A program made the translations under genes and the position numbers. Shown piece by piece: positions 1-9,307 of a stretch of DNA of 47,249 nucleotides. This DNA is from Actinomadura geliboluensis (GTDB lineage: Bacteria > Actinomycetota > Actinomycetes > Streptosporangiales > Streptosporangiaceae). Each line of letters opens with the position of its first letter. Position 1 is the first letter of the stretch. Below the pieces are notes generated by a model. It was not told the origin of the DNA and searched no databases. It saw only the letters and a list, made by a program, of their open reading frames with translations. The stretch lies in contig NZ_VCKZ01000013.1 in NCBI RefSeq assembly GCF_005889745.1, forward strand, positions 1 to 47,249, given 5' to 3'.

Positions 1-647
1 GGCTGCGCCCGCCCGCCCGCGCCGAGGTCGCCGAGCCGCACGCCGCCCCGCACGTCCAGCGGCCGAGCTGGGAGCACGCCCCGTCCGACCGGGCGCTCGC
101 CGCGGTCGTGCGCGGCCTGCAGCTGCACGCCGACGAGCGGGCCGTCGTGTACGGGAACGCGTCGTTCCCGTGGCCGCGGGTGGAGTGGGTGGCGTACTGG
201 GCGGCCGAGCGCCCGGCCGGTTCCGGCCACCGGCCCTGCACGCAGTGGATCTTCCAGGCGGGTCGGTTCCCGTTCCGCGGCGGCCCGCGCGTCGAGGTGG
301 TGATCGAGCCGGACGCGCTGCCGGGCCGCGACGGCGAGCCCGAGCAGGTCTGGGGCCGGCTGATCCAGCTGTGCCAGGAGCACTGCGAGCGGCGGCTGGT
401 CGCCGAGCTGGCCGGCCGGGTCCGGGCCGGCGACTCGGTGGACGTGGCGCAGGGCCTGACCGTCCACCCGGGCGGGGTGCGCGGCAACCGGGTGTCGCTG
501 AGCTGGTCGTCGATCTCCGGCGCGGTCGTCGACCGGGGCCGGGTCTGGATCCAGCAGGCCGCCGGCGGCTCCCCGATCCTCTACGTCCCGCAGCAGAACC
601 CGAACGCGGTGCTGATCCCCGCGCTGCTGGCGCACCTCAAGCGGTAG
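1..647 (+). CDS. Hypothetical protein, 5' end outside window
   Basis: The frame is open from base 3 to the TAG at 645-647, so this is the C-terminal 214 residues or so of a protein that begins upstream of the window. I do not recognise the family. The visible part has several Trp and aromatic residues in beta-like stretches (WPRVEWVAYW, RVSLSWSSISGAVV, VWIQQAA) that recall a pair of PH-like small beta domains, but this is an impression only. There is no signal peptide or membrane segment in the visible part. It converges on the ppx-like gene at 694 with 46 bases between the stops. Codon use is strongly GC3, like its neighbours, which supports a real gene. Confidence 0.6.
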   Translation, partial: LRPPARAEVAEPHAAPHVQRPSWEHAPSDRALAAVVRGLQLHADERAVVYGNASFPWPRVEWVAYWAAERPAGSGHRPCTQWIFQAGRFPFRGGPRVEVVIEPDALPGRDGEPEQVWGRLIQLCQEHCERRLVAELAGRVRAGDSVDVAQGLTVHPGGVRGNRVSLSWSSISGAVVDRGRVWIQQAAGGSPILYVPQQNPNAVLIPALLAHLKR

Positions 648-693
648 CGACCGGCGCGCCTGCGCGCAGCGGGACCCCTCAGAGCAGCACCTC

Positions 694-1641
694 TCACAGC
701 AGCGACCAGGCGATGCCGTCCAGGATGTCGTGCTCGCTGACGACGACGGCGCCGAAGCCGTACTCGCGCATGATCCGGTCGAGGATCAGCGCGCCCGCGC
801 CGATCACGTCGACGCGCCCCGGGTGCATGACGCCGAACCCGGCGCGCTCGGCCCGGGTGGCGTGCAGCAGCCGGCGCGTCACCTCGTGCACCTGGGTGGC
901 GGTGATGCGCGACAGGTGGATCCGGGCCGCGTCGTACTCCGGCAGGTCGAGCGCGATCCCGGCGACCGTGGTGACGGACCCGGCGAGGCCGACGAGCGTG
1001 CGCGCCTCGTCCACCGGGACGCGCTCGCGGACGGCGGCGAGCGCGGCGTCGATGTCGGCGGCGGCGTTGGAGATCTGCTCGGGCGAGGGCGGGTCGTCCT
1101 TCAGGTGCCGCTCGGTCATCCGCACGCAGCCGATGTCGATCGAGCGGGACGCGTCGGCCGACGAGCTGCCGAGCACGAACTCGGTGGACCCGCCGCCGAT
1201 GTCGACGACCAGGTAGGGGCGGGCGGGGCGCAGTTCGGCCAGCTCGCGGGTGGCGCCGAGGAAGGACAGCTCGGCCTCCTCGTCCCCGCTGATCACCTCG
1301 GGGACGACGCCGAAGATGTCGACGACGCCGCTGACGAAGTCGGCCCGGTTCGCCGCGTCGCGGGTGGCGCTGGTCGCGACCACCCGGGTCTTGATCGGGC
1401 CGTGCCCGGCGCGGTTGCCGTGCCGGTCGATCAGCTCGGCGTAGCCGCGCATCGCGGTGAACGTCCGCTCCAGCGCGGCGGGCGAGAGCCGGCCGGTCTC
1501 GTCGACGCCCTCGCCGAGCCGGACGATCTCCATCCGGCGCTCGACGTCGGTGAGCCGCCCGCCGTCCTCGCCCGGCACGATGTCGGCGATGAGCAGCCGG
1601 ACGGAGTTCGTCCCGCAGTCGATGGCCGCGACCCGTGTCAC
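694..1641 (-). CDS. ppx: Ppx/GppA-family exopolyphosphatase
   Basis: A 315-residue ASKHA-fold phosphatase that in this family hydrolyses inorganic polyphosphate or pppGpp in the cytoplasm. The N-terminal phosphate-1 loop is clear (AAIDCGTNSVRLL, residues 5-17), the acidic region around Glu121 is present (SGDEEAELSF), and the second phosphate loop VDIGGGSTEFV covers residues 146-156. The length fits the short actinobacterial Ppx class that lacks the C-terminal HD domain of E. coli Ppx. The ATG overlaps the stop of the DUF501 gene in an ATGA junction, so the two are translationally coupled. This is the last gene of the eno-ftsB-DUF501-ppx set, whose order is conserved in Mycobacterium and Streptomyces. 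Whether it prefers polyphosphate or pppGpp cannot be told from sequence. Confidence 0.93.
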   Translation of the reverse strand: MTRVAAIDCGTNSVRLLIADIVPGEDGGRLTDVERRMEIVRLGEGVDETGRLSPAALERTFTAMRGYAELIDRHGNRAGHGPIKTRVVATSATRDAANRADFVSGVVDIFGVVPEVISGDEEAELSFLGATRELAELRPARPYLVVDIGGGSTEFVLGSSSADASRSIDIGCVRMTERHLKDDPPSPEQISNAAADIDAALAAVRERVPVDEARTLVGLAGSVTTVAGIALDLPEYDAARIHLSRITATQVHEVTRRLLHATRAERAGFGVMHPGRVDVIGAGALILDRIMREYGFGAVVVSEHDILDGIAWSLL

Positions 1642-2180
1642 GCGTCCTCCCCCGGTTCGGTCCCGTCACCCGGCGCGGCCGCCGGCACGTCGACGCAGGG
1701 CCCGGACCGCCACCAGTCGGGCAGCGCGTCAAGGGCCTCCCGGCCGAACGGGTTCACCCCGGGCACCGCGAGCTCGTGCGCGACCAGGGCGTGCAGGCAC
1801 TTGACGCGGTCGGGCATGCCGCCCGCGCTCTGCATGCCGGCGGGCAGCGGTTCGACGCCCTCCTCGCGGGTGGCCTCGTCCCTGCGGCGCAGGTAGTCCT
1901 CGTGGGCGGCGGCGTAGGCGTCCTTGAGGGACGGGTCGTCCGCGAGCCTGGCCTGCATGTCCCGCATGATGCCGCTGCCCTCCAGGGTGCCGATGGCCGA
2001 GGCGGCCTTCGGGCAGGTCAGGTAGAACAGCGTGGGAAAGGGCGTCCCGTCGGGCAGCCGGGGCGCGGTCTCGATCACCGCGGGCCGCCCGCACGGGCAG
2101 CGCGCCGCCACCGCGCGCACGCCGCGCGGCTCGCGTCCGAGCTGGGCCGCGACGGCGGCCGTGTCACCTGCTTCGATCAT
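1638..2180 (-). CDS. DUF501 family protein
   Basis: A 180-residue protein of the DUF501 family, which is found almost only in actinobacteria between ftsB and ppx; its function is not known. The family hallmarks visible here are the segment CPCGRPAVIET (residues 29-39) with two cysteines, the stretch PFPTLFYLTCP containing a third cysteine, and the C-terminal segment with a DRVKCLHALVAHELAVPG stretch. The cysteine spacing suggests a metal site, but that is inference. It overlaps the ppx-like gene by four bases and follows the FtsB-like gene by 18 bases, so all are probably one transcript from the eno promoter. A GGTGGGG run precedes the ATG. Confidence 0.9.
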   Translation of the reverse strand: MIEAGDTAAVAAQLGREPRGVRAVAARCPCGRPAVIETAPRLPDGTPFPTLFYLTCPKAASAIGTLEGSGIMRDMQARLADDPSLKDAYAAAHEDYLRRRDEATREEGVEPLPAGMQSAGGMPDRVKCLHALVAHELAVPGVNPFGREALDALPDWWRSGPCVDVPAAAPGDGTEPGEDA

Positions 2181-2198
2181 CTGTCCCCACCCGCGAAA

Positions 2199-2672
2199 TC
2201 AGCGCGGCCGGTCGGCGGCCTCCACCGAACGCCACAGCGTCTCGTACCAGGGCGGCTTGCGCGCCGGTCCGCCCCGCTGCGCCTGCCGGCCCTCCGCACC
2301 GCTGCCGTCTAGCACGATGTAGCACTTTACGTCAGGACGGCAGTAATGGAGCCTTCGCGTGGCCTCACGCTCAATGTACGACTTATCACCTAGTTGTTGC
2401 TTGCGCAGGGCGAGCTGCTCCACCTGCCGGCGCGCCACCGCCTCCTGCTGGCGCAGGTCGGCGATCTCCTTGCGCTGGGCGATGTACTCCCGGACGGGGT
2501 AGGCGAGGCTCAGCGCGATCGCGCACATCACGACCGCGAGGATGGCGGCGCGGCTGGTCAGCGCCGGATTGCCGCGGCGCCCGCCGGCACGGTCGCCGGT
2601 GTCGCCGTCCGCGGCGCCGTCCCCGGCCGCGCGGCCGCCCTTGCGGCCGGTCCGGTCGTCATCGTCCGCCAT
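2199..2672 (-). CDS. ftsB: FtsB/DivIC-like septum formation initiator
   Basis: A 157-residue bitopic protein. Residues 1-40 are hydrophilic and Gly/Arg/Asp rich (cytoplasmic tail), residues about 42-62 form the single transmembrane segment (AAILAVVMCAIALSLAYPV), and a coiled coil follows (EIADLRQQEAVARRQVEQL). The conserved region with YIEREATRRLHYCRPDVKCY lies near residues 100-120; the two cysteines flanking the Pro-Asp are typical of actinobacterial FtsB homologues. In this family the protein joins FtsL and FtsQ in the divisome outside the membrane. The position directly after eno is the conserved actinobacterial place for this gene. The ATG is preceded by CAGGGG at a good distance. Confidence 0.9.
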   Translation of the reverse strand: MADDDDRTGRKGGRAAGDGAADGDTGDRAGGRRGNPALTSRAAILAVVMCAIALSLAYPVREYIAQRKEIADLRQQEAVARRQVEQLALRKQQLGDKSYIEREATRRLHYCRPDVKCYIVLDGSGAEGRQAQRGGPARKPPWYETLWRSVEAADRPR

Positions 2673-2748
2673 CGTGTCCCCTGCCTCCGGCTCGGCCGCC
2701 CGGGGCCCGGCGGGACGCGGTCGCGCCCGCCGGGGCCCGGGCCTCGGC

Positions 2749-4191
<1,443 letters not shown>

Positions 4192-4201
4192 CTATTCAGG
4201 T

Positions 4202-4221
4202 CTATCCGACTTGATTGATAG
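4202..4221. promoter_or_regulatory. Candidate operator dyad in 5' leader of ABC operon
   Basis: CTATC (4202-4206) and GATAG (4217-4221) form a dyad with a 10-base spacer between the candidate promoter and the start codon. The adjoining string TACTATTCAGGT (4190-4201) shares TACnnnTCAGGT with the leader of the TauE/SafE gene (21101-21112). Short arms make this tentative. Confidence 0.25.
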
Positions 4222-4233
4222 GGAAACAAGGCA

Positions 4234-5286
4234 ATGCTTCGAGGACTCACCGGGCGCATCACCACGGCGGCACTGGCCGCCCTGGTCACGGCGGGCGCGC
4301 TCGGCGCCTGCGGCGACGGCGGGGGGACCGGCGACGGCGGCGGGTCCGAGGCTCCGCTCAGGCTCGGGTACTTCCCGAACATCACGCACGCCACCGCCCT
4401 CGTCGGCGTCGAGAAGGGCATCTTCGCCAAGCACCTCGGCACCGCGCCGAAGACGGCGACGTTCAACGCCGGCCCCGCCGCCGTGGAGGCGCTGTTCTCC
4501 GGCGCGATCGACGCGACGTTCGTGGGGCCCAACCCGTCCATCAACGCCTGGTCGAAGTCGCACGGCAAAGCCGTCCACATCATCTCCGGGGCGGCGTCGG
4601 GCGGCGTCTCCCTCGTGGTCAAGCCGGGCATCAAGGGCGTCCAGGACCTGCGCGGCAAGCGCATCGCGACCCCGCAGCTCGGCAACACCCAGGACGTCGC
4701 GCTCCGCTACTGGCTCAAGCAGAACGGCCTCACCGCGAACAAGGACGGCAGCGGTGACGTGAAGGTCGTCCCGCAGGAGAACGCGCAGACGCTCCAGACG
4801 TTCGCGCAGGGCGACATCGACGGCGCCTGGGTGCCCGAGCCGTACGCGTCCCGGCTGCTCCTGGAGAGCAAGGGCGAGCGGCTGCTGGACGAGAAGTCGC
4901 TGTGGCCGGGCGGCAAGTTCGTCATCACCAACCTCCTCGTCAGCCAGGAGTACGCGAAGAAGAACCCGGAGCAGGTCAAGAAGCTGCTCCAGGGCGTCGT
5001 CGAGGCGACCGACTACATCAACCAGAACAAGGCGGACGCGGAGAAGGTCACCAACGACGCGCTCACGAAGCTGAGCGGCAAGCCGCTCAAGCCGGACGTG
5101 CTGGCCGCGGCGTTCAAGGAGATCGACTTCACCGTCGACCCGGTCGCGTCCTCGCTCACCGCCGGCGCCCGGCACGCCGAGGAGATCGGGCTGCTGGAGA
5201 AGACCGACCTCGCCGGCATCTACGACCTCGCGCCGCTCAACGAGGTGCTCAAGGCGGGCGGGAAGCCGCAGGTGGGCGACCGATGA
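4234..5286 (+). CDS. ABC transporter substrate-binding lipoprotein, SsuA/TauA type
   Basis: A 350-residue binding protein of the aliphatic sulfonate/taurine/nitrate (NMT1/SsuA-like) class. Residues 1-25 are a lipoprotein signal ending in the lipobox LGAC with Cys26 as the lipidated residue, followed by a Gly-rich linker. The mature start PLRLGYFPNITHA is the usual opening of this class, and the motifs FVGPNPSINAW, DLRGKRIATPQLGNTQD and GDIDGAWVPEPYA are typical of the ligand cleft. It is the first gene of a three-gene importer; its stop overlaps the ATG of the ATPase gene. The nearby sulfate activation genes and the TauE/SafE transporter favour a sulfonate, but nitrate, bicarbonate or a thiamine precursor cannot be excluded from sequence. 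Confidence 0.9.
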   Translation: MLRGLTGRITTAALAALVTAGALGACGDGGGTGDGGGSEAPLRLGYFPNITHATALVGVEKGIFAKHLGTAPKTATFNAGPAAVEALFSGAIDATFVGPNPSINAWSKSHGKAVHIISGAASGGVSLVVKPGIKGVQDLRGKRIATPQLGNTQDVALRYWLKQNGLTANKDGSGDVKVVPQENAQTLQTFAQGDIDGAWVPEPYASRLLLESKGERLLDEKSLWPGGKFVITNLLVSQEYAKKNPEQVKKLLQGVVEATDYINQNKADAEKVTNDALTKLSGKPLKPDVLAAAFKEIDFTVDPVASSLTAGARHAEEIGLLEKTDLAGIYDLAPLNEVLKAGGKPQVGDR

Positions 5287-6077
5287 GCGGGACGGCGGCG
5301 GTCCGCCTCGACGGCGTCTCCAAGGCGTTCGGCGGCGGCCGGTCGGCGCTGCTCGCGCTCGACCGGGTCTCCCTGGACGTGGCGCCGGGCGAGTTCACCT
5401 GCCTGCTCGGCGCGTCCGGCTGCGGGAAGAGCACGCTGCTCAACCTGGTCGCGGACCTGGAGGAGCCGAGCGGCGGGACGATCGACACCGCGGGCGCCCG
5501 CGTGGCCCTGATGTTCCAGGAGCCCGCGCTGTTCCCCTGGCTGACCGTGACGGGCAACCTCGAACTCGCGCTCAAGATGCGCGGCGTGCCCCGCGCGGAG
5601 CGGCGCGGGCGGGCGGCGGAGCTGCTCGACTCGGTGCACCTCGGCGGCTTCGCGAAGAAGCGCCCGCACCAGCTGTCCGGCGGCATGCGGCAGCGCGTCG
5701 CGCTCGCCCGCGCGCTGTCGCTCACCGAGGGCGCGGGCGGCGGGGACGGCGAGGCCGCGGACGGGCGGCGGACCGTCCTGCTGATGGACGAGCCGTTCGG
5801 CGCGCTCGACGCCATGACCCGCGACCTCCTGCACGACGAGGTCGAGCGGATCTGGCGCGAGCGGAACCTGACCGTGCTGTTCGTGACCCACAACGTGCGG
5901 GAGGCGGTGCGGCTCGGCGACCGGGTCGTGCTGCTCAGCAGCCGGCCCGGCCGGGTGGTGGAGGAGTTCCCCGTCCCGATGGGCCGGCCCCGGCGGATCG
6001 ACTCGCCGGAGGTCGCCGCGCTGGCGGCCGCCATCACCGACCGGCTGCGCGAGGAGGTCGTCCGGCATGGCGCATGA
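5283..6077 (+). CDS. ABC transporter ATP-binding protein, SsuB/TauB type
   Basis: A 264-residue ATPase that powers the sulfonate-type importer from the cytoplasmic face. The ATG at 5283 overlaps the previous stop as ATGA. Walker A is GASGCGKS (residues 43-50), the Q-loop lies in LMFQEPALFPWL, the signature is LSGGMRQ (131-137), Walker B is LLMDEP (167-172) and the switch histidine is in VTHNVREAV. Between the signature helix and Walker B there is a Gly/Asp/Ala-rich insertion of about 15 residues (148-163) not usual in SsuB; it looks like a flexible loop and should not disturb the core. The gene overlaps the permease gene by 11 bases. Confidence 0.93.
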   Translation: MSGTAAVRLDGVSKAFGGGRSALLALDRVSLDVAPGEFTCLLGASGCGKSTLLNLVADLEEPSGGTIDTAGARVALMFQEPALFPWLTVTGNLELALKMRGVPRAERRGRAAELLDSVHLGGFAKKRPHQLSGGMRQRVALARALSLTEGAGGGDGEAADGRRTVLLMDEPFGALDAMTRDLLHDEVERIWRERNLTVLFVTHNVREAVRLGDRVVLLSSRPGRVVEEFPVPMGRPRRIDSPEVAALAAAITDRLREEVVRHGA

Positions 6078-6963
6078 GGTGCTGAAGAAGGGCGGCCCGG
6101 GGGACGGCGGGCCGGCGTCCCGCCGCGAGCGGGAGCTGGCCGGGCTCGACGCCCTGGAGCTCGGCGGCGGGACGCGGGTCAGGCTCGCCCGGCGGGCCTG
6201 GTCGGCGGCGTGGCCGATGGCCGCGGCCGTGCTCATCGCGCTCGCCGCCTGGCAGGCGGTGGTGTGGAGCGGCTGGAAGGACCCGTGGGTCCTGCCCGGC
6301 CCGCGCGACACGCTCCCGGTGTTCTGGGACCAGGTGACGAGCGGCCGGTTCTGGGAGGCGGTCGCGCTGACGATGCGCCGCGCCCTGGTCGGGTTCGCGC
6401 TCGCCGTCGCCGCCGGGGTGCTGACCGGCGTGCTGGTGGCGCGGTTCCGGGTGCTGCGGCGCGCGTTCGGGTCGCTGATCACGGGCCTGCAGACGATGCC
6501 GTCGATCGCGTGGTTCCCGCTCGCCATCCTGCTGTTCCGGCTGAGCGAGAGCGCGATCCTGTTCGTGGTGATCCTGGGCGCGGCGCCGTCGATCGCCAAC
6601 GGGCTGATCGCGGGCGTCGACTACACCCCGCCGATCCTGCTGCGCGCGGGCCGGGTGATGGGGCTGCGCGGCGTCCTGCTGTACCGGCACCTGATCATGC
6701 CGGCGTCGCTGCCGGCGTTCGTGGCCGGGCTGAAGCAGGGCTGGGCGTTCGCCTGGCGCAGCCTGATGGCGGGCGAGCTGCTGGTCATCATCGGCGACAC
6801 GACGTCGCTCGGCGTGCTGCTGTCGCAGGCCAGGGAGCTGAACAACACCGCCGACATGATCTCCTACATGCTGGTGATCCTGATCATCGGGATCGTGATC
6901 GACCAGCTGTTCGGGATCGCGGACGGCGCCGTCAGGCGGCGCTGGGGCGTGGACGCGGCATGA
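6067..6963 (+). CDS. ABC transporter permease, SsuC/TauC type
   Basis: A 298-residue BPD_transp_1 permease. After about 45 hydrophilic residues there are about six hydrophobic segments, starting with AAAVLIALAAWQAVVW and ending with LVILIIGIVIDQLFG. The WVLPGPRDTL and LQTMPSIAWFPLAILLF stretches are hallmarks of the SsuC/TauC/NrtB group. The coupling-helix region reads RVMGLRGVLLYRHLIMPASLP. It is the last gene of the importer operon and overlaps the ATPase gene. A weak hairpin CGGGT-TTT-ACCCG follows the stop directly at 6965-6977. Confidence 0.93.
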   Translation: MAHEVLKKGGPGDGGPASRRERELAGLDALELGGGTRVRLARRAWSAAWPMAAAVLIALAAWQAVVWSGWKDPWVLPGPRDTLPVFWDQVTSGRFWEAVALTMRRALVGFALAVAAGVLTGVLVARFRVLRRAFGSLITGLQTMPSIAWFPLAILLFRLSESAILFVVILGAAPSIANGLIAGVDYTPPILLRAGRVMGLRGVLLYRHLIMPASLPAFVAGLKQGWAFAWRSLMAGELLVIIGDTTSLGVLLSQARELNNTADMISYMLVILIIGIVIDQLFGIADGAVRRRWGVDAA

Positions 6964-7015
6964 CCGGGTTTTACCCGTCCGCCGCGGTGGCGTTTGCCCC
7001 GTTCCGGCAAGAAAT

Positions 7016-7043
7016 CCCGGGTACCAGCAGGAACGTACCCGGG
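7016..7043 (+). promoter_or_regulatory. Perfect 9-bp hairpin abutting the ribosome site of the sensor kinase
   Basis: CCCGGGTAC (7016-7024) and GTACCCGGG (7035-7043) pair perfectly around a 10-base loop. The last three G residues of the right arm are the first three bases of a strong ribosome-binding site GGGAGG (7041-7046). The structure could hide that site, act as an operator, or end transcription of the ABC operon; no T-run follows. Confidence 0.4.
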
Positions 7044-7138
7044 AGGTCGCCATACGCTTCCGGCTTCCCCGGCCGTCCGCGGGACTGAGCCACTGGATCT
7101 GGCGGGCCGTCCTGCGGCGTCCGGAGATCCGGATCCGG

Positions 7139-8455
7139 GTGACGCTGGCGGCCGCGCTGGTCGCGCTGGTGCTGTCGGGGGTGCTGTGCGCGGTGCTGCT
7201 GACGCTGCTCAGGCAGCAGGCGCGCGCGGACACGATCCACGACCTGGCCCGCGACGGGCGCCGGGTGGCGACCGCGCTCAACATCGGCACGCTGCACCGC
7301 CCGATCCTGGCGCCCGGCGGCGAGCTGCTGCAGGTCACCGACCTGCGGCACCGGGTGGTCGCGGCGTCGCCCCGGATGGCCGGCCGGGCGCCGGTGCGGC
7401 TGCCGCCCCTCCCGCCGAACGACGACCGCCGCGACGCCCGCAGGTGCGGGCTCGACGCGCCCGGCGGGCACTGCTTCCTCATCGTCGAGTACCAGGTCGG
7501 GGTCGGGCCGTCGGCGAAGCTCGTCTACTCGCTGGCCCCCGAGCCGGGGCTGTTCCCGCAGCCGCTGGCGGCGGCGCTGCTCGGGCTCAGCGTCCCGGTC
7601 ATCACCTGCCTCGTCGGCTACGCGACGTGGCTGTCGGCGAACCGGACGCTGCGGCCGGTCGACGCGATCCGCCGGGAGCTGGACGAGATCACCGCCACCG
7701 ACCTGGAGCGCCGGGTGCCGGTGCCGGCCCGCCGCGACGAGGTGGGGCTGCTCGCCGAGAGCGTCAACGCGACCCTCGACCGGCTGGAGCAGGCGGTCGC
7801 CCGGCAGCGGGGGTTCGTCTCCGACGTGTCGCACGAGCTGCGCAGCCCCCTCACCGCGCTGCGGATGGAGGTCGAGCTGGCGCTGACGGCGCCGGAGGAC
7901 GCCGACGTGCCGGAGACGCTGCGGGCCGTCCTGGAGAACACCGAGCGGCTGTCGGCGGTGGTGGACGACCTGCTGGCGCTGGCGCGGCTGGAGGCCGACC
8001 GCAACTTCCCGCGCGAGGCGGTGGACCTGACGGAACTGGCGGACGAGGAGGTCCTGCGCCGCCCGCGGCGGACGCAGGTGACCGTCCTGTCGGAGGGCTC
8101 GGTGACGGTGGAGGGGGGGCGCAGCGAGCTGGCGCGGCTGCTGACGAACCTGCTGGACAACGCCGACCGGCACGCGGCGTCGGAGGTGACGATGATCCTG
8201 CGCGCGGAGCTGCCCGCGACCGCCGTCGTCGAGGTGATCGACGACGGTCCGGGCGTCCCGCCGGAGGACCGCGAGCGGGTGTTCGAGCGGTTCACCCGGC
8301 TGGCCGAGGGCCGGCACCGCGACGCGGGCGGCACCGGCCTCGGCCTCGCGATCTCCCGGGACATCGCGGTCGCGCACCAGGGGTCGCTGATCCTCACCGA
8401 CCGCCTGGACGGCCGCAGCGGCGCCCGGTTCGTCCTGCGCCTCCCCCGCCGGTGA
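7139..8455 (+). CDS. Sensor histidine kinase, HAMP-HisKA-HATPase
   Basis: From the GTG at 7139 this gives 438 residues. It has a first membrane helix (about 5-24), an extracytoplasmic region of about 110 residues, a second helix (about 143-164), a HAMP linker starting at LRPVDAIRREL, the phosphoacceptor H232 in SDVSHELRSPL, the N-box near 337-341 (NLLDN), DDGPG (368-372) and GGTGLGLA (397-404). All catalytic residues are present. The frame stays open upstream, and the 29 residues before the GTG (including LSHWIWRAVLRRPEIRIR) look like a kinase N terminus; the only codon with a well-placed GGGAGG site is ATA at 7052, so the true start is uncertain. No response regulator gene is next to it. The signal is unknown. 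Confidence 0.9.
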   Translation: MTLAAALVALVLSGVLCAVLLTLLRQQARADTIHDLARDGRRVATALNIGTLHRPILAPGGELLQVTDLRHRVVAASPRMAGRAPVRLPPLPPNDDRRDARRCGLDAPGGHCFLIVEYQVGVGPSAKLVYSLAPEPGLFPQPLAAALLGLSVPVITCLVGYATWLSANRTLRPVDAIRRELDEITATDLERRVPVPARRDEVGLLAESVNATLDRLEQAVARQRGFVSDVSHELRSPLTALRMEVELALTAPEDADVPETLRAVLENTERLSAVVDDLLALARLEADRNFPREAVDLTELADEEVLRRPRRTQVTVLSEGSVTVEGGRSELARLLTNLLDNADRHAASEVTMILRAELPATAVVEVIDDGPGVPPEDRERVFERFTRLAEGRHRDAGGTGLGLAISRDIAVAHQGSLILTDRLDGRSGARFVLRLPRR

Positions 8456-8487
8456 CCCGGCGGGGGCGCACCGCCTCGGCGGCGGTG

Positions 8488-8844
8488 TCAGGCGAGGTCG
8501 GCGGCGGTGACGGAGACCTCGACGCCGGGCGCGGGCTCGACGCCCATCGCGCGGGCGAGCTTGCGGAACCTGCCCGCGTCGGCCGCGCGGCCGCGCCGCT
8601 CCAGCGTGCGGGCGAGCGCCTCGTGGGCCCAGCCGTTGCAGGGGTCGAGGTCCACGAGCCGGCGGAAGACGGACTCGGCGCGGCCGAGCTGCGCGCTGTG
8701 GAAGTAGGCGCGGCCGAGCAGCTCGACGGCGGCGCGGTTGCCGGGATCGCCCTCGACGATCGGGGCGAGCAGGCGCGCGGCGCCGGCGTAGTCCTTGGCG
8801 TCGAAGAACAGCGTGGCGCGCTCGAACTCCTCGTAGACGGTCAT
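8488..8844 (-). CDS. Tetratricopeptide repeat protein
   Basis: A 118-residue soluble protein with about three TPR helices pairs: ATLFFDAKDYAGAARLL, AAVELLGRAYFHSAQLGRA and WAHEALARTLERRGRAADA. TPR arrays bind partner proteins; nothing here tells which. The ATG at 8844 is chosen because GGGGAGG lies at the right distance and the repeats begin immediately; a longer frame adds 16 unconvincing residues. It converges with the sensor kinase, with 32 bases between the stops. Small stand-alone TPR proteins of this sort are common in actinomycetes. Confidence 0.82.
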   Translation of the reverse strand: MTVYEEFERATLFFDAKDYAGAARLLAPIVEGDPGNRAAVELLGRAYFHSAQLGRAESVFRRLVDLDPCNGWAHEALARTLERRGRAADAGRFRKLARAMGVEPAPGVEVSVTAADLA

Positions 8845-8968
8845 CCCGGCCTCCCCTCGGTTGCGTGATACAACCCCGCTAACCGGGAGCACCCCGCGTT
8901 TGTTCCCGCGGGTCCACGGCCGGGCTCACAAGGGCTCACAGGGGCTCATGGCCGGGTCGCGGCCGGGC

Positions 8969-9181
8969 TCAGCGGAGGCCGAGCGAGTCGCGGAGGCGTT
9001 CGCGCTCGTTCTCCAGCAGCTCGATCTGCCCCTCCAGCTCCTCCCGCTGGGCGAGGTACTGCCCGGAGTCGACGAAGTCGCCGGCGTCGGCGGGCGGCGC
9101 CGGCAGGTCGGCGCGGAGCCGGGCGAGCGACTCCTCGACCTGGCCGAGCCGTTCGCGCAGCTCCTCCTCGGACTGGTTCAT
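8969..9181 (-). CDS. Small coiled-coil protein, unknown function
   Basis: A 70-residue acidic protein made almost wholly of coiled-coil heptads: EEELRERLGQVEESLARL, a Pro/Ala-rich break, then AQREELEGQIELLENERERL, ending LGLR. The ATG at 9181 follows GGGAGG with a five-base spacer, which is strong evidence for translation; a longer frame to 9238 lacks such a site. I recognise no family. There is no membrane segment. It lies alone between the oxidoreductase and TPR genes on the same strand. Confidence 0.6.
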   Translation of the reverse strand: MNQSEEELRERLGQVEESLARLRADLPAPPADAGDFVDSGQYLAQREELEGQIELLENERERLRDSLGLR

Positions 9182-9307
9182 CTGGTCCTCCCGTCGTCGG
9201 GCCGCCCGCGCGGGCGGCCCCTGCATGCACCTCTGCATGCCCGCCTCCCGCCGGTATGCACGCCGTCCCGCCGTGAGACGCTGATCACGGCCGGGCGCGG
9301 TCCCCGG

